Origin: DASYQD01 sp036005845
GTDB lineage: Bacteria; Acidobacteriota; Thermoanaerobaculia; Multivoradales; JAIOJS01
Length of the DNA: 49,988 nt
Reading direction: 5' to 3'
NCBI GenBank assembly: GCA_036005845.1
Contig: DASYQD010000070.1
Coordinates: 1-49,988, forward strand
Part shown: positions 16,273 through 23,371 of the stretch, piece after piece
How positions within the stretch are numbered: the stretch's first letter is position 1
How the letters are laid out: each line of letters opens with the position of its first letter
Made by a program: the position numbers and the translations under genes
Notes under the pieces: model-generated
The model's input: the letters and a program-made list of their open reading frames with translations, nothing else
Databases searched by the model: none
Told to the model about the DNA's origin: nothing

Positions 16273-16367
16273 CGCTGGGCGCGTCGCCGCTTCCGGAGCC
16301 GACCTGCGGCTGCCGACACTCCCCCTCCGGGCAGGCGGGGATCTTGCTAGTAGTTTCGAGTCACGCG

Positions 16368-16778
16368 ATGGACGCAACCAACGCTCCCCTGGTGTTGATC
16401 GTCGACGACTACGCCGAAGGCCGCGAGGTCTGCGCCGAGTACCTCGCCTTCCGCGGCTTCCGCGTCGCCACCGCCGAGGACGGCCTCGACGCGCTCGACA
16501 AGACGCGCGCGTTGCATCCGGACGTCATTCTCATGGACCTCTCGCTGCCGCGGCTCGACGGCTGGGAGGCGAGCCGCCGGCTCAAGGCGGATGCGAGCAC
16601 GCGCCACATCCCCATCATCGCGCTCACCGCGCATGCGCTGTCGAGCGCGCGCGAGAAGGCGGTGGAGGCGGGCTGCGACGCGGTGGTGACCAAGCCGTGC
16701 CCACCGCGGGAGCTCGAGGCCGAGGTGCGCCGCCACCTCGGCATGAACGGTGAGGCAGCGGCGCCCGTCGAGAGCTGA
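16368..16778 (+). CDS. Stand-alone CheY-like response regulator receiver protein
   Basis: A 136-residue single receiver domain. Acidic pocket: the paired Asp in LIVDDYAEG (about 11-12); phospho-acceptor Asp in ILMDLSLPRLDG near 56; switch Thr in IIALTAHAL near 84; and conserved Lys in VVTKPCPP near 106. No output domain follows, so it acts by protein contact or as a phosphorelay element. No histidine kinase is adjacent. ATG 16368 is chosen because the conserved beta-1 strand begins right after it. The terminator-like hairpin at 16802-16835 lies between it and the convergent histone-like gene. Confidence 0.92.
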   Translation: MDATNAPLVLIVDDYAEGREVCAEYLAFRGFRVATAEDGLDALDKTRALHPDVILMDLSLPRLDGWEASRRLKADASTRHIPIIALTAHALSSAREKAVEAGCDAVVTKPCPPRELEAEVRRHLGMNGEAAAPVES

Positions 16779-16801
16779 GGCAAGAGCAGGCCGAAACGAC
16801 A

Positions 16802-16835
16802 CGGCGCCGCGCGGCTCTGAGGCCGCACGGCGCCG
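16802..16835. terminator. GC-rich hairpin between convergent genes
   Basis: A strong inverted repeat: the CGGCGCCG arms at both ends plus an inner GCGGC/GCCGC pair around a short loop (TCTGAG). It lies between the stops of the receiver gene (16778) and the histone-like gene (16855). No T-run follows on either strand, so it is a candidate bidirectional terminator only. Confidence 0.5.
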
Positions 16836-16854
16836 CATCTTGCGTGCGAGTGAG

Positions 16855-17385
16855 CTAACCGCCGGATTCGTTGCCGATGCCGCTGCTGCCGCCTTCGGCG
16901 CTCGGCGACGGAGACGGAGATGGGCTCGGCGTGGGAGCGGGAGCCGGTGCCGGAGCGGGCCGGCGCGCCGGAGCGCGACGCGTGGCGGGCTTCTTGGTGC
17001 CGCCTCCGCCCGTGCCACCGCCGCCGCCTTGGCTGCCACCACCGCTCTTGCTGCGACCGCCGCCCTTGGCGGCGCCACCGCGGCCACCACCGCCCTTGCC
17101 GCCGCCGCCCTTCCTCGCGGCCGGGCGCTTCGCCGCCGCCTTTTTCGCGCCGCCGGCCTTGGCGCCGCCGCGCTTGGCCGCGCCGCGCTTGGCGCCGCCG
17201 CGCTGAGCACCGCCCCGTTTGGCGGCGGCCTTCTTCGCCGGCCGCTTCGCGCTCTTCGCGCCGCCCTTGGCTCCGCGCTTCGCCGCGGCCTTCTTCGCCG
17301 GTTTCTTCGCCGCTGCCTTCTTGCCGCCGCCGCGCTTCTTGCCGCGGGCCGTTGCCGCCGCAGGTGCTTCTGCCAATGCTCGCAT
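16855..17385 (-). CDS. Histone H1-like Lys/Ala-rich DNA-binding protein
   Basis: A 176-residue low-complexity basic protein. From about residue 14 come repeated KKAAAKKPAKKAAAKR-like and KRGGAKRGAAKRGGAK-like blocks, as in the C-terminal domains of eukaryotic histone H1 and bacterial H1-like proteins. A Gly-rich basic segment, a Pro-Ala/Pro-Ser tract (APAPAPAPTPSPSPSPSPS) and an acidic-polar tail follow. Role inferred: nucleoid compaction by non-specific DNA binding. ATG 17385 has AGGGGG about ten bases upstream and is preferred; the frame continues to 17508 through a less biased helical stretch (IEDLRAEYERLSEESRL) that could be real, so the start is uncertain. It is divergent from srkA. Confidence 0.75.
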   Translation of the reverse strand: MRALAEAPAAATARGKKRGGGKKAAAKKPAKKAAAKRGAKGGAKSAKRPAKKAAAKRGGAQRGGAKRGAAKRGGAKAGGAKKAAAKRPAARKGGGGKGGGGRGGAAKGGGRSKSGGGSQGGGGGTGGGGTKKPATRRAPARRPAPAPAPAPTPSPSPSPSPSAEGGSSGIGNESGG

Positions 17386-17510
17386 CGTCTTCGCACCCCC
17401 TTTGCGCTTTGCGCTTTGCAGTGTCAATCGACTCTCCTCGCTGAGGCGTTCGTATTCTGCGCGAAGGTCTTCGATTTGCCAATAGCCGCGCGACCGAGCA
17501 TGCTGCATTC

Positions 17511-18596
17511 GTGCACGACGACCGCGAAGCGAGCGCGAGCTTCGTCGCTCTCACGCCCGATCGCGTGCTCGCGGCGGTGGAGACGACGGGCATCGCCACC
17601 ACCGGCCTCTGCTACCCGCTCAACTCGTTCGAGAACCGCGTCTACGAAGTGGAGTTCGCCGACGCGGAGCGCGGCGGCGGTTCTCGCGTGGTGGCGAAGT
17701 TCTACCGCCCCGGCCGTTGGAGCGCCGAGCAGGTGCTCGAGGAGCACGCACTGCTGCGGGAGCTCGAAGCGGCCGAGGTGCCGGTGCCGCCGCTGCGCTC
17801 GTTCGCCGACGGCTCGACGCTGCGCGAGATCGACGGCATCCGCTACGCGCTCTGGGAGCGCAGCGGCGGCCGTGCGCCCGACGAGCTCTCCGAGCCGCTC
17901 GCCGAGCGTCTCGGCATGCTGGTTGGCCGGCTGCACGAGGTGTGCGCGCGGCGGCCGCTGATCCACCGGCCGCGGCTCGACGCCGATCGCTACGTCCATC
18001 GGCAGCTCGACTGGTTCGAGCGGCACCACGCGCTGCCGCCGGCGTTCGAGGACCGCTACTTCGCAGCCGCGCGCGGCATCGCCGCTGCCTTCGACGCACT
18101 CGTCGAGGGTGTCGCCTATCAGCGCGTTCACGCCGACCTCCACCTCGGCAACGTGCTGCTGCGCGACGGCGTGCTGCGACTGCTCGACTTCGACGACATG
18201 GCGATGGGCCCGCCGGTGCAGGACGTCTGGCTCGCCCTGCCCGGCCGCGAAGCCGAGAGCCTGCGCCGGCGCGATGCCTTCCTCGACGGCTACGAGCGCT
18301 TCCGCGCCTTCGACCACGCGACGCTTCGCCTCGTCGAGCCGCTCCGCGGCCTGCGCCTCGTGCGCTACGCCGGCTGGCTGGCGCGGCGCTGGAACGATCC
18401 CGCCTTCCGCGCCGGCTGGCCTCACTTCGGCACCGCCGAGTACTGGCGCGACGAGACCGAGACGCTCGAAGCGCAGCTCCGCGTCATCCAGGGCGAGCGA
18501 CCGGACGACGGCGCCGCCACCGCGGCCTCCGCCGCGCCGCCACGCGAAGAGGTCCTCTCCAACCGCGACTACTTCTTCGATTGGGAGGGGGACTAA
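17511..18596 (+). CDS. srkA: Stress response kinase A (SrkA/YihE, RdoA family)
   Basis: SrkA is a cytoplasmic Ser/Thr kinase of the choline-kinase-like fold that protects E. coli against envelope and oxidative stress-linked death. This 361-residue product matches its hallmarks: YPLNSFENRVYEVEF near 38, the ATP-binding lysine in VVAKFYRPGRW near 63, EEHALLRELEAAEVPVPP, WERSGGRAPDEL, HADLHLGNVLL near 206 (catalytic loop), and LLDFDDMAMGPPVQDVWLAL near 225 (metal-binding Asp). It starts with GTG. It is about 30 residues longer than the E. coli protein, mainly at the C-terminus. It stands alone between the histone-like gene and a toxin-antitoxin pair. Confidence 0.93.
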   Translation: MHDDREASASFVALTPDRVLAAVETTGIATTGLCYPLNSFENRVYEVEFADAERGGGSRVVAKFYRPGRWSAEQVLEEHALLRELEAAEVPVPPLRSFADGSTLREIDGIRYALWERSGGRAPDELSEPLAERLGMLVGRLHEVCARRPLIHRPRLDADRYVHRQLDWFERHHALPPAFEDRYFAAARGIAAAFDALVEGVAYQRVHADLHLGNVLLRDGVLRLLDFDDMAMGPPVQDVWLALPGREAESLRRRDAFLDGYERFRAFDHATLRLVEPLRGLRLVRYAGWLARRWNDPAFRAGWPHFGTAEYWRDETETLEAQLRVIQGERPDDGAATAASAAPPREEVLSNRDYFFDWEGD

Positions 18597-18634
18597 GGCC
18601 GCTCGGTGCGGCTGCAGCGCCCTACATCACACGC

Positions 18635-18671
18635 GCATCTTGATTCGCCGCACTTCTTGCATCAAGATGCA
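18635..18671. promoter_or_regulatory. Operator-like repeats before the vapB-type antitoxin gene
   Basis: A perfect 14-base palindrome, TGCATCAAGATGCA (18658-18671), ends three bases before the antitoxin ATG. Its 10-base half ATCAAGATGC recurs as the reverse complement GCATCTTGAT at 18635-18644. Such paired sites fit autoregulation by a ribbon-helix-helix antitoxin. A TTGATT at 18640-18645 may serve as a -35 box. Confidence 0.6.
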
Positions 18672-18674
18672 GCC

Positions 18675-18968
18675 ATGCGCACTACCATCACTCTCGAGGA
18701 CGACGTAGCGAGGCTGGTCGAGGAAGAGATCCACCGCCGGCGCAGCTCGCTCAAGGAAGTCGTCAACGAAGCACTGCGGCGAAGCCTCAGCGGCTCGATG
18801 ATCGCGGAGCCGCCAGAGCCCTATCGTGTGCGGCCTCACAAGACCACGCTCCTGCCCGGCTTGGACCGCGGTCGATTGAACGCCCTCGCGGACCAACTCG
18901 AGGACGACGCCGTGGTCGCCACGGGCACGCGAGCCGCACGGCTGAAGCGATCGAGGCGCACGCGTTGA
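18675..18968 (+). CDS. VapB-type ribbon-helix-helix antitoxin
   Basis: A 97-residue protein beginning MRTTITLEDDVARLVEEEI, the classic beta-strand plus helix of RHH antitoxins, with the second helix in SLKEVVNEALRRSL. The C-terminal half (YRVRPHKTTLLPGLDRGRLNAL) would wrap the toxin. It is followed without gap by a PIN-domain toxin whose TTG start overlaps this gene's stop. The start is chosen at the RHH motif, three bases after the palindromic operator; no ribosome-binding site is visible, so the mRNA may be leaderless. Confidence 0.85.
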   Translation: MRTTITLEDDVARLVEEEIHRRRSSLKEVVNEALRRSLSGSMIAEPPEPYRVRPHKTTLLPGLDRGRLNALADQLEDDAVVATGTRAARLKRSRRTR

Positions 18969-19393
18969 TCCTGCCCGACGTCAACCTCCTCCTCTACGCT
19001 CACCTGGATGCCTTTCCCGAGCACGCCAGAGCGCGCCGGTGGTGGGAGGAGCAACTCAGCGCCGGACGCGAGATCGGCATCGCGGCCCCTGCCCTCTTCG
19101 GCTTCGTGCGCCTCGCCACCAATCCGCGAGTGTTCGAGCGTCCGATGGCCGTCGATAGAGCCTTGGGTGTGGTCGGAGAGTGGCTGGCCCGTTCTCGCGT
19201 CCTCTTCGTCCATCCCGGCCCGCGACACCTCGAGATCGCGTTCCGGCTGTTGCGCGAGGCGGGGACGGGCGCCAACCTCACCACTGACGCCCAGCTCGCC
19301 GCGCTGGCCATCGAATACCGCGGCGACCTCTGCTCGAACGACGCCGACTTCGGGAGGTTCTCCGGGCTCCGCTGGATCAATCCGCTCGCTTGA
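18965..19393 (+). CDS. vapC: VapC-type PIN-domain toxin ribonuclease
   Basis: PIN-domain endoribonuclease, 142 residues, the usual VapC size. Acidic active-site residues: D5 in LPDVNLLLYAH, Glu in the helix around WWEEQL, D in LTTDAQLAALAIEY, and SNDADFGRF near the C-terminus. The probable start is TTG 18965, whose last two bases overlap the antitoxin TGA (18966-18968), giving tight coupling. Inferred role: RNA cleavage when the antitoxin is lost; its target (tRNA or rRNA) is unknown. Confidence 0.88.
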   Translation: MILPDVNLLLYAHLDAFPEHARARRWWEEQLSAGREIGIAAPALFGFVRLATNPRVFERPMAVDRALGVVGEWLARSRVLFVHPGPRHLEIAFRLLREAGTGANLTTDAQLAALAIEYRGDLCSNDADFGRFSGLRWINPLA

Positions 19394-19417
19394 CGATATA
19401 TCCACCTCGGCTATAGT
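19390..19417 (+). promoter_or_regulatory. Sigma-70 promoter of padR with GATATATC palindrome
   Basis: TTGACG at 19390-19395 and TATAGT at 19412-19417 are separated by 16 bases, close to consensus. The palindrome GATATATC (19395-19402) lies in the spacer, a plausible PadR operator. The ATG at 19424 begins six bases after the -10 box, so transcription may start at the ATG itself. Confidence 0.65.
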
Positions 19418-19423
19418 CGTCCC

Positions 19424-19786
19424 ATGGCCGACGATCAGAACGCAATCGACGGCTTCCTGCCCCTCCCCACCGCCGCCTTCCACATCCTGCTCTCGCTCGC
19501 CGACAGCGACCGGCACGGCTACGGCATCATCCAGGAGGTGGAGGCACGGACCGGCGGTGAGCTACGGCTCAGCGCCGGCACGCTCTATCGATCGATCCAG
19601 CGCATGCTCGAGCAGGGTCTGCTCGTCGAGGTCGACGAGCGGCCGGCGCCCGAGGACGACGATGAGCGGCGGCGCTACTACCGGCTGACCGTGCTGGGCC
19701 GCGCGGTGGCGCGCGCCGAAGCGGAGCGCCTGACGAAACTGGTGAAGATGGCGCGCGCCGTGGGCTTCGCGCCGGGCCGGGCGTGA
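19424..19786 (+). CDS. PadR-family transcriptional regulator
   Basis: A 120-residue winged-helix repressor. The PadR signature runs from about residue 15 (TAAFHILLSLADSDRHGYGI) through the recognition-helix region (LSAGTLYRSIQRMLEQGLL) to the wing (RRRYYRLTVLGRAVA), with a short C-terminal helix of the PadR-s2 type. In Acidobacteria and relatives such genes often precede MacB-like permeases; here no permease follows. The palindrome GATATATC inside its own promoter suggests autorepression. Ligand unknown. Confidence 0.9.
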   Translation: MADDQNAIDGFLPLPTAAFHILLSLADSDRHGYGIIQEVEARTGGELRLSAGTLYRSIQRMLEQGLLVEVDERPAPEDDDERRRYYRLTVLGRAVARAEAERLTKLVKMARAVGFAPGRA

Positions 19787-19798
19787 TGGCCTGACCAT

Positions 19799-19828
19799 CG
19801 CCGGCGCGCGGTGTGAACCGCGCCGGCG
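19799..19828 (+). terminator. GC hairpin after padR
   Basis: CGCCGGCG at 19799-19806 pairs with CGCCGGCG at 19821-19828, with further CG pairs inside. It lies in the 63-base gap between padR and the DUF1223 gene. No T-run follows, so termination is a guess from position and strength. Confidence 0.4.
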
Positions 19829-19849
19829 CGGCGGCCGTAGACTGGGTTG

Positions 19850-20632
19850 ATGAGACCCGCTCTCGCACTGCTGCCGCTGCTCGTGCTGCTCGCCTGCGCC
19901 GGCGGTGACGCCGCCGCTTCGCCGACCGCCTCCTCGCCGGCCCGGCCGGTGCTCGTCGAGCTCTTCACCTCGCAAGGCTGCTCGAGCTGCCCGCCTGCCG
20001 ACCGGCTGATGGCGGAGCTCGCCGCGCAACCGGCCGCGCAACGCGACGTCATCCCACTCGCCTTCCACGTCGACTACTGGAACTACATCGGCTGGACGGA
20101 CCCCTTCTCCTCCGCCGATTGGTCGGCGCGGCAGCGCCGCTACGGCACCGCGTTCGGCGGCGGGCGGATCTACACGCCCGAGCTGGTGGTCGCCGGCACC
20201 ACCGACTGCGTGGGCACCGACGAGTCGCGGCTGCGCCGGCTCGTCGCCGCTGCCGCCGCGCAACCCGAGAGCGCCACGGTCGAGCTCGCGCCCGCGCCGC
20301 GCGCCGGCGGCAAGTGGCCGCTCACCGTCCGTGCGCGACGACGGCCGCAGGCCGGCGCGCCCGCGGCCGAGGTGCTCGTCGCCGTCTACGAGAACGGTCT
20401 CGAGACGGCGGTCGGCCGCGGCGAGAACGCCCATCGCAAGCTCCACGACGATCGCGTCGTGCGCCGCCTCGTACGCGCCGCCACCTTGCCCGCCGGCGGC
20501 GGCAGCGCCGAGCAGCGGCTCGAGCTGGTGCTGGATCCCACTTGGGGGAAAGACGTCGGGCTCGTCGCCTTCGTGCAGGAACCGTCGACGCTGCGCGTGC
20601 TCGCCGTCGCCGAGGCCGCCGCGTCGCGCTGA
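19850..20632 (+). CDS. DUF1223 thioredoxin-fold lipoprotein
   Basis: A 260-residue exported protein. The N-terminus has a hydrophobic core ending in LLACAGGD, a lipobox (cleavage before Cys17). It continues with VLVELFTSQGCSSCPPADRL, the DUF1223 signature, with a CSSC-like pair in thioredoxin-fold position, then LAFHVDYWNYIGWTDPFSS and GGRIYTPELVVAG, both hallmarks of the family. DUF1223 members are secreted thioredoxin-like proteins without a firm function; the CxxC suggests redox chemistry. ATG 19850 is used; a TTG lies one codon upstream. It converges on the cupredoxin-like gene. Confidence 0.9.
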   Translation: MRPALALLPLLVLLACAGGDAAASPTASSPARPVLVELFTSQGCSSCPPADRLMAELAAQPAAQRDVIPLAFHVDYWNYIGWTDPFSSADWSARQRRYGTAFGGGRIYTPELVVAGTTDCVGTDESRLRRLVAAAAAQPESATVELAPAPRAGGKWPLTVRARRRPQAGAPAAEVLVAVYENGLETAVGRGENAHRKLHDDRVVRRLVRAATLPAGGGSAEQRLELVLDPTWGKDVGLVAFVQEPSTLRVLAVAEAAASR

Positions 20633-20667
20633 GCCGGCGCCATCCAGATCATCCAGAAAACGACGAA

Positions 20668-20711
20668 GCCGGGCAGCCTGGATCTCCAGAAGAGCTCCAG
20701 AACCGCCCGGC
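20668..20711. terminator. Stem-loop between convergent lipoprotein genes
   Basis: GCCGGGC (20668-20674) pairs with GCCCGGC (20705-20711); inside the loop CTGG/CCAG (20678-20689) can form a second small stem. It lies in the 121-base gap between the stops at 20632 and 20754. No clear T-run. The rest of the gap shows nothing else I can name. Confidence 0.4.
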
Positions 20712-20753
20712 CTCGCGATTTCGCTCGCTCGTCGAGCTCGTTGCGCTGCGCGC

Positions 20754-21590
20754 CTACGCCGGCCGCTTGAACGTGAACGACACGTTCGCGGTGCCGCCGT
20801 CGGCCACCGTCACCTGCTGCGTCTGCGTGCCGAGCTTCTCGTGCCACGCCTCGATCGTGTAGGTGCCCGCCGGCAGGTTGGCGATCGAGAACTTGCCGTC
20901 GGCGCCGCTCACCGCGAAGAACGGGTGCTTCAGCACGCCGACGTACGACGTCATCCACGGGTGCACGTCGCACTTGACGTGGAAGACGCCCTCGGCCTGG
21001 TCGAAGGTGTGCTCGGCCTCTTTGCGCTCGGCCGGCATGGCGATGTTGAACTCCTGGTTCACCTGCGGCAGCGCGTGCACGTTGTGCAGCAGGCCGTCGG
21101 AGTTGAGGAACTGCAGCGGCTGCCCCACCATGACGCCGATCACGTGCGGGTGGTACATGCAGCCGTTCTGGTCGATGGTCGCCGGGGTGGAAGGCGGCGT
21201 CCAGGTGGCGTCGGCCGGCAGACCTTCCTTGACGTAGACGAAGACGTTGCCGAGCTCCTTGTTGGGACCGAGCTCGAGCACGTCGTTCGGCACCGGGCCG
21301 CTGTGCTTGGAGGCGCAGGTCGGATCGGCCGACATGCTCACCGGCTTGAGGCTCGGCACCGCGCCGTCGTAGTTGACCGCGCCCGCCACCGTCGCCGTGC
21401 CGGTCGGGCCCGCCGCGCCCGCCGGAGCGGCCGGCGCCGCCGACGCCGTGTTGTCGCCCGCCGCGGGCGCCGCCGACGCCGCGTTGTCGGAGGCCGGCTT
21501 CTCGCCGCCGCCGCAGCCCACCAGCGCCAGCGCGCCCCAGCCCAGCGCCAGGGCGCTCAGCAGGACGGTGCTCTTCCTTCTCGTCATCAT
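20754..21590 (-). CDS. Cupredoxin-like lipoprotein with regulatory-like beta domain
   Basis: A 278-residue protein with lipobox LVGC near residue 25 followed by an Ala/Pro/Gly-rich linker. The folded part begins VAGAVNYDGAVPSLKPV and includes CMYHPHVIGVMVGQ, HNVHALPQVNQEF and VKCDVHPWMTSYVGV. The last, with Cys, His and Met as C-x2-H-x2-M plus the His of HNVH, has the layout of a type 1 copper site. A carboxypeptidase-regulatory-like segment follows (GADGKFSIANLPAGTYTIEAWHEKLGT). Inferred role: periplasmic copper or electron-transfer protein; such proteins occur with methylamine-utilisation and respiratory genes, but no partner is adjacent. GGAG lies nine bases before ATG 21590. Confidence 0.82.
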   Translation of the reverse strand: MMTRRKSTVLLSALALGWGALALVGCGGGEKPASDNAASAAPAAGDNTASAAPAAPAGAAGPTGTATVAGAVNYDGAVPSLKPVSMSADPTCASKHSGPVPNDVLELGPNKELGNVFVYVKEGLPADATWTPPSTPATIDQNGCMYHPHVIGVMVGQPLQFLNSDGLLHNVHALPQVNQEFNIAMPAERKEAEHTFDQAEGVFHVKCDVHPWMTSYVGVLKHPFFAVSGADGKFSIANLPAGTYTIEAWHEKLGTQTQQVTVADGGTANVSFTFKRPA

Positions 21591-21830
21591 CGTCTTCGGC
21601 TCCTTGTTCACCGTTGGTTTGCCGCGTGGGTTGGCTGCGACGTGCAGCGCGCGGCGCCGCGCCGGGGGCCGGTGATACCGGCCGTCGCCAGGCGGGCGCT
21701 TGATTGTATCCAAGATCGGCGCCAACCTCTCCTACCGGGGCACGCATCGGTACGCCGCCGGAACGCCGATTGCAGCCGCCGCACCGGTCGGCCGCAGCCC
21801 CGCCGTGCCAAGGATCCAAGGAGAACCGCC
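21591..21830. promoter_or_regulatory. Divergent intergenic region between cupredoxin-like and M48 genes
   Basis: This 240-base region must hold both promoters. On the leftward strand a TACAAT -10-like box lies at 21703-21708, about 110 bases before the cupredoxin start, without a good -35. I see no convincing box for the M48 gene and no small reading frame with support. Confidence 0.35.
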
Positions 21831-22643
21831 ATGTCCACCCAACTTCGCCGCTGGACCGTTCCGCTGGCGCTCGCCCTGCTCGTAGCGCCGCTGCTCGCCT
21901 GCGCCTCCTCGGGAGTCAACAAGGGGCAGTTCAACCTCATCTCCATCGAGGACGAGTGGCAGCTCGGCAACCAGCTCGCCGCCGACCTCGCGCGCCAGCT
22001 TCGCCTCGTCGACGACCCCGTGGCGCAGGAGTACGTCGAGTCGATCGGCCGCCGCGTCGTGGCGCAGACCGAGATGGCCAACCTGCCGTGGCACTTCCAC
22101 ATCGTCGCCGACCCCGAGGTCAACGCCTTCACCATCCCGGGCGGCCACGTCTACGTCAACACCGGGCTGATCGAGAAGGCGCCCAACGTGGCGGCGTTCA
22201 CCGGCGCGCTGTCGCACGAGATCTCGCACGTCATCGCCCGCCACGCCACCGAGCAGCTCTCGAAGGCGTACGGTCTCGAGGCGTTGGGCGGCGCGGTCCT
22301 CGGCCGCAACCCGGCGGTCTACCAACAGATCCTCGCCTCGGTCCTCGCCCAGGGCGCGATGGCGCGCTTCTCGCGCTCGGCGGAGGCGGAGGCCGACCGC
22401 CTCGGCGCCGCCTACATGTACAAGGCGGGCTACGACCCGCAAGGCATGGTGCAGATGTTCGAGACCCTGCTCGCCGAGCGCAAGAGCCGGCCGGGCTCGG
22501 TCGAGCGCTTTTTCGCCAGCCACCCGCTCACCGAGGATCGTATCCGCGAGGTGCAGAAGGAGATCTCGGCCTTTCCCAGCACCGGCAACCTGATCGCCAG
22601 CGACCCGCGCTTCGACCAGCTCCAGGACCGCTTCTCGGGGTAG
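21831..22643 (+). CDS. M48-family metalloprotease lipoprotein (BepA/LoiP-like)
   Basis: A 270-residue zinc protease. The signal peptide ends in LLACASSG (lipobox). The zinc motif HEISH lies in GALSHEISHVIARHATEQ near residue 126, and the third ligand Glu is in the SAEAEADRLGAAYMYKAGYD segment near 185; the SHPLTEDRI motif follows. This is the family of periplasmic proteases such as BepA/YfgC and LoiP, which act on outer-membrane proteins. There is no TPR domain, so it resembles LoiP more than BepA. AAGGAG ends eight bases before the ATG, which fixes the start. It diverges from the cupredoxin-like gene across a 240-base gap. Confidence 0.92.
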   Translation: MSTQLRRWTVPLALALLVAPLLACASSGVNKGQFNLISIEDEWQLGNQLAADLARQLRLVDDPVAQEYVESIGRRVVAQTEMANLPWHFHIVADPEVNAFTIPGGHVYVNTGLIEKAPNVAAFTGALSHEISHVIARHATEQLSKAYGLEALGGAVLGRNPAVYQQILASVLAQGAMARFSRSAEAEADRLGAAYMYKAGYDPQGMVQMFETLLAERKSRPGSVERFFASHPLTEDRIREVQKEISAFPSTGNLIASDPRFDQLQDRFSG

Positions 22644-22676
22644 ACTTCCGCATCCGCCGATGAGCTCAGCGCCTTG

Positions 22677-23357
22677 ATGGTCGAATACGAGTTCACCCTC
22701 GCCGACGGGCGGGTGCACCGCTTCCTCGTCGGCGCGGACGACGAGCGTCCCATCACCGCCGAGCTGCCGCCGTGGACGGCGCTCACCTTCCACCAGTGCG
22801 GCAACTGTCCGCTGACCACGGCCGAGACGCGCCGCTGCCCGGCGGCCACCGACGTCTTCCGCATCGCCGAGCGCTTCGCCGACACGCTCTCCTACGAGCG
22901 CGCGCACGTGCGCGTGCGGCGCGGCGACCGCAGCTACGAGATGGACTGCGACGTGCAGACCGGGCTGGGCTCGCTGCTCGGCGTGGCGATGGCGTCGAGC
23001 GGCTGCCCGATCCTCGGCCAGCTGCGCGGCCTGGCCCGCTTCCACCTGCCCTTCGCCGAGTTCGAGGAGACGCTCTTCCGCACCGTCGGCCTCTACATGC
23101 TGCGCCAGTACTTCATCGCCAAGGACGGCGGCATCCCCGACTTCGAGCTCGTCGGCCTCTCGCAGCTCTACGACGAGCTGCAGGAGGTCAACCGCTCCTT
23201 CAAGCGCCGCATCGAGGCGATCTCGCCGCGCGACGCCAGCATCAACGCGGTGACCCTGCTCGCGTCGCTGTCGGCGCTGGTGTCGATGTCGCTCGAGAGC
23301 GGCCTCGAGCAGCTGCGGCAGCTGACGCGCAGCCCGGCGGATGCCGTTCGCGCCTGA
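22677..23357 (+). CDS. DUF6901-like conserved protein with paired cysteines
   Basis: A 226-residue cytoplasmic-looking protein with no signal. N-terminal strands (VEYEFTLADGRVHRFLV) lead to a cysteine cluster, FHQCGNCPLT then RCPAATD, that could bind a metal. A conserved-looking core follows: DCDVQTGLGSLLGVAMASSGCPILGQ in two adjoining segments, then LARFHLPFAEFEETLFRT and LYMLRQYFIAKDGG. From memory this resembles the family DUF6901 seen in Deltaproteobacteria and relatives; the number should be checked. Function unknown. It begins 33 bases after the M48 gene and its end precedes the Nif3-like gene by 14 bases, suggesting cotranscription. Confidence 0.75.
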   Translation: MVEYEFTLADGRVHRFLVGADDERPITAELPPWTALTFHQCGNCPLTTAETRRCPAATDVFRIAERFADTLSYERAHVRVRRGDRSYEMDCDVQTGLGSLLGVAMASSGCPILGQLRGLARFHLPFAEFEETLFRTVGLYMLRQYFIAKDGGIPDFELVGLSQLYDELQEVNRSFKRRIEAISPRDASINAVTLLASLSALVSMSLESGLEQLRQLTRSPADAVRA

Positions 23358-23371
23358 GGGAGAGCCGGAGT

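Noticed and set aside
20331..21830. Frame continuous with the M48 gene from 20331
   Set aside because: Runs across the DUF1223 gene in another frame and through the divergent region; SD and signal peptide place the start at 21831.
22772..23371. N-terminal extension of the Nif3-like gene
   Set aside because: It lies within the DUF6901-like gene in another frame; TTG 23372 with an upstream purine-rich site is the better start.
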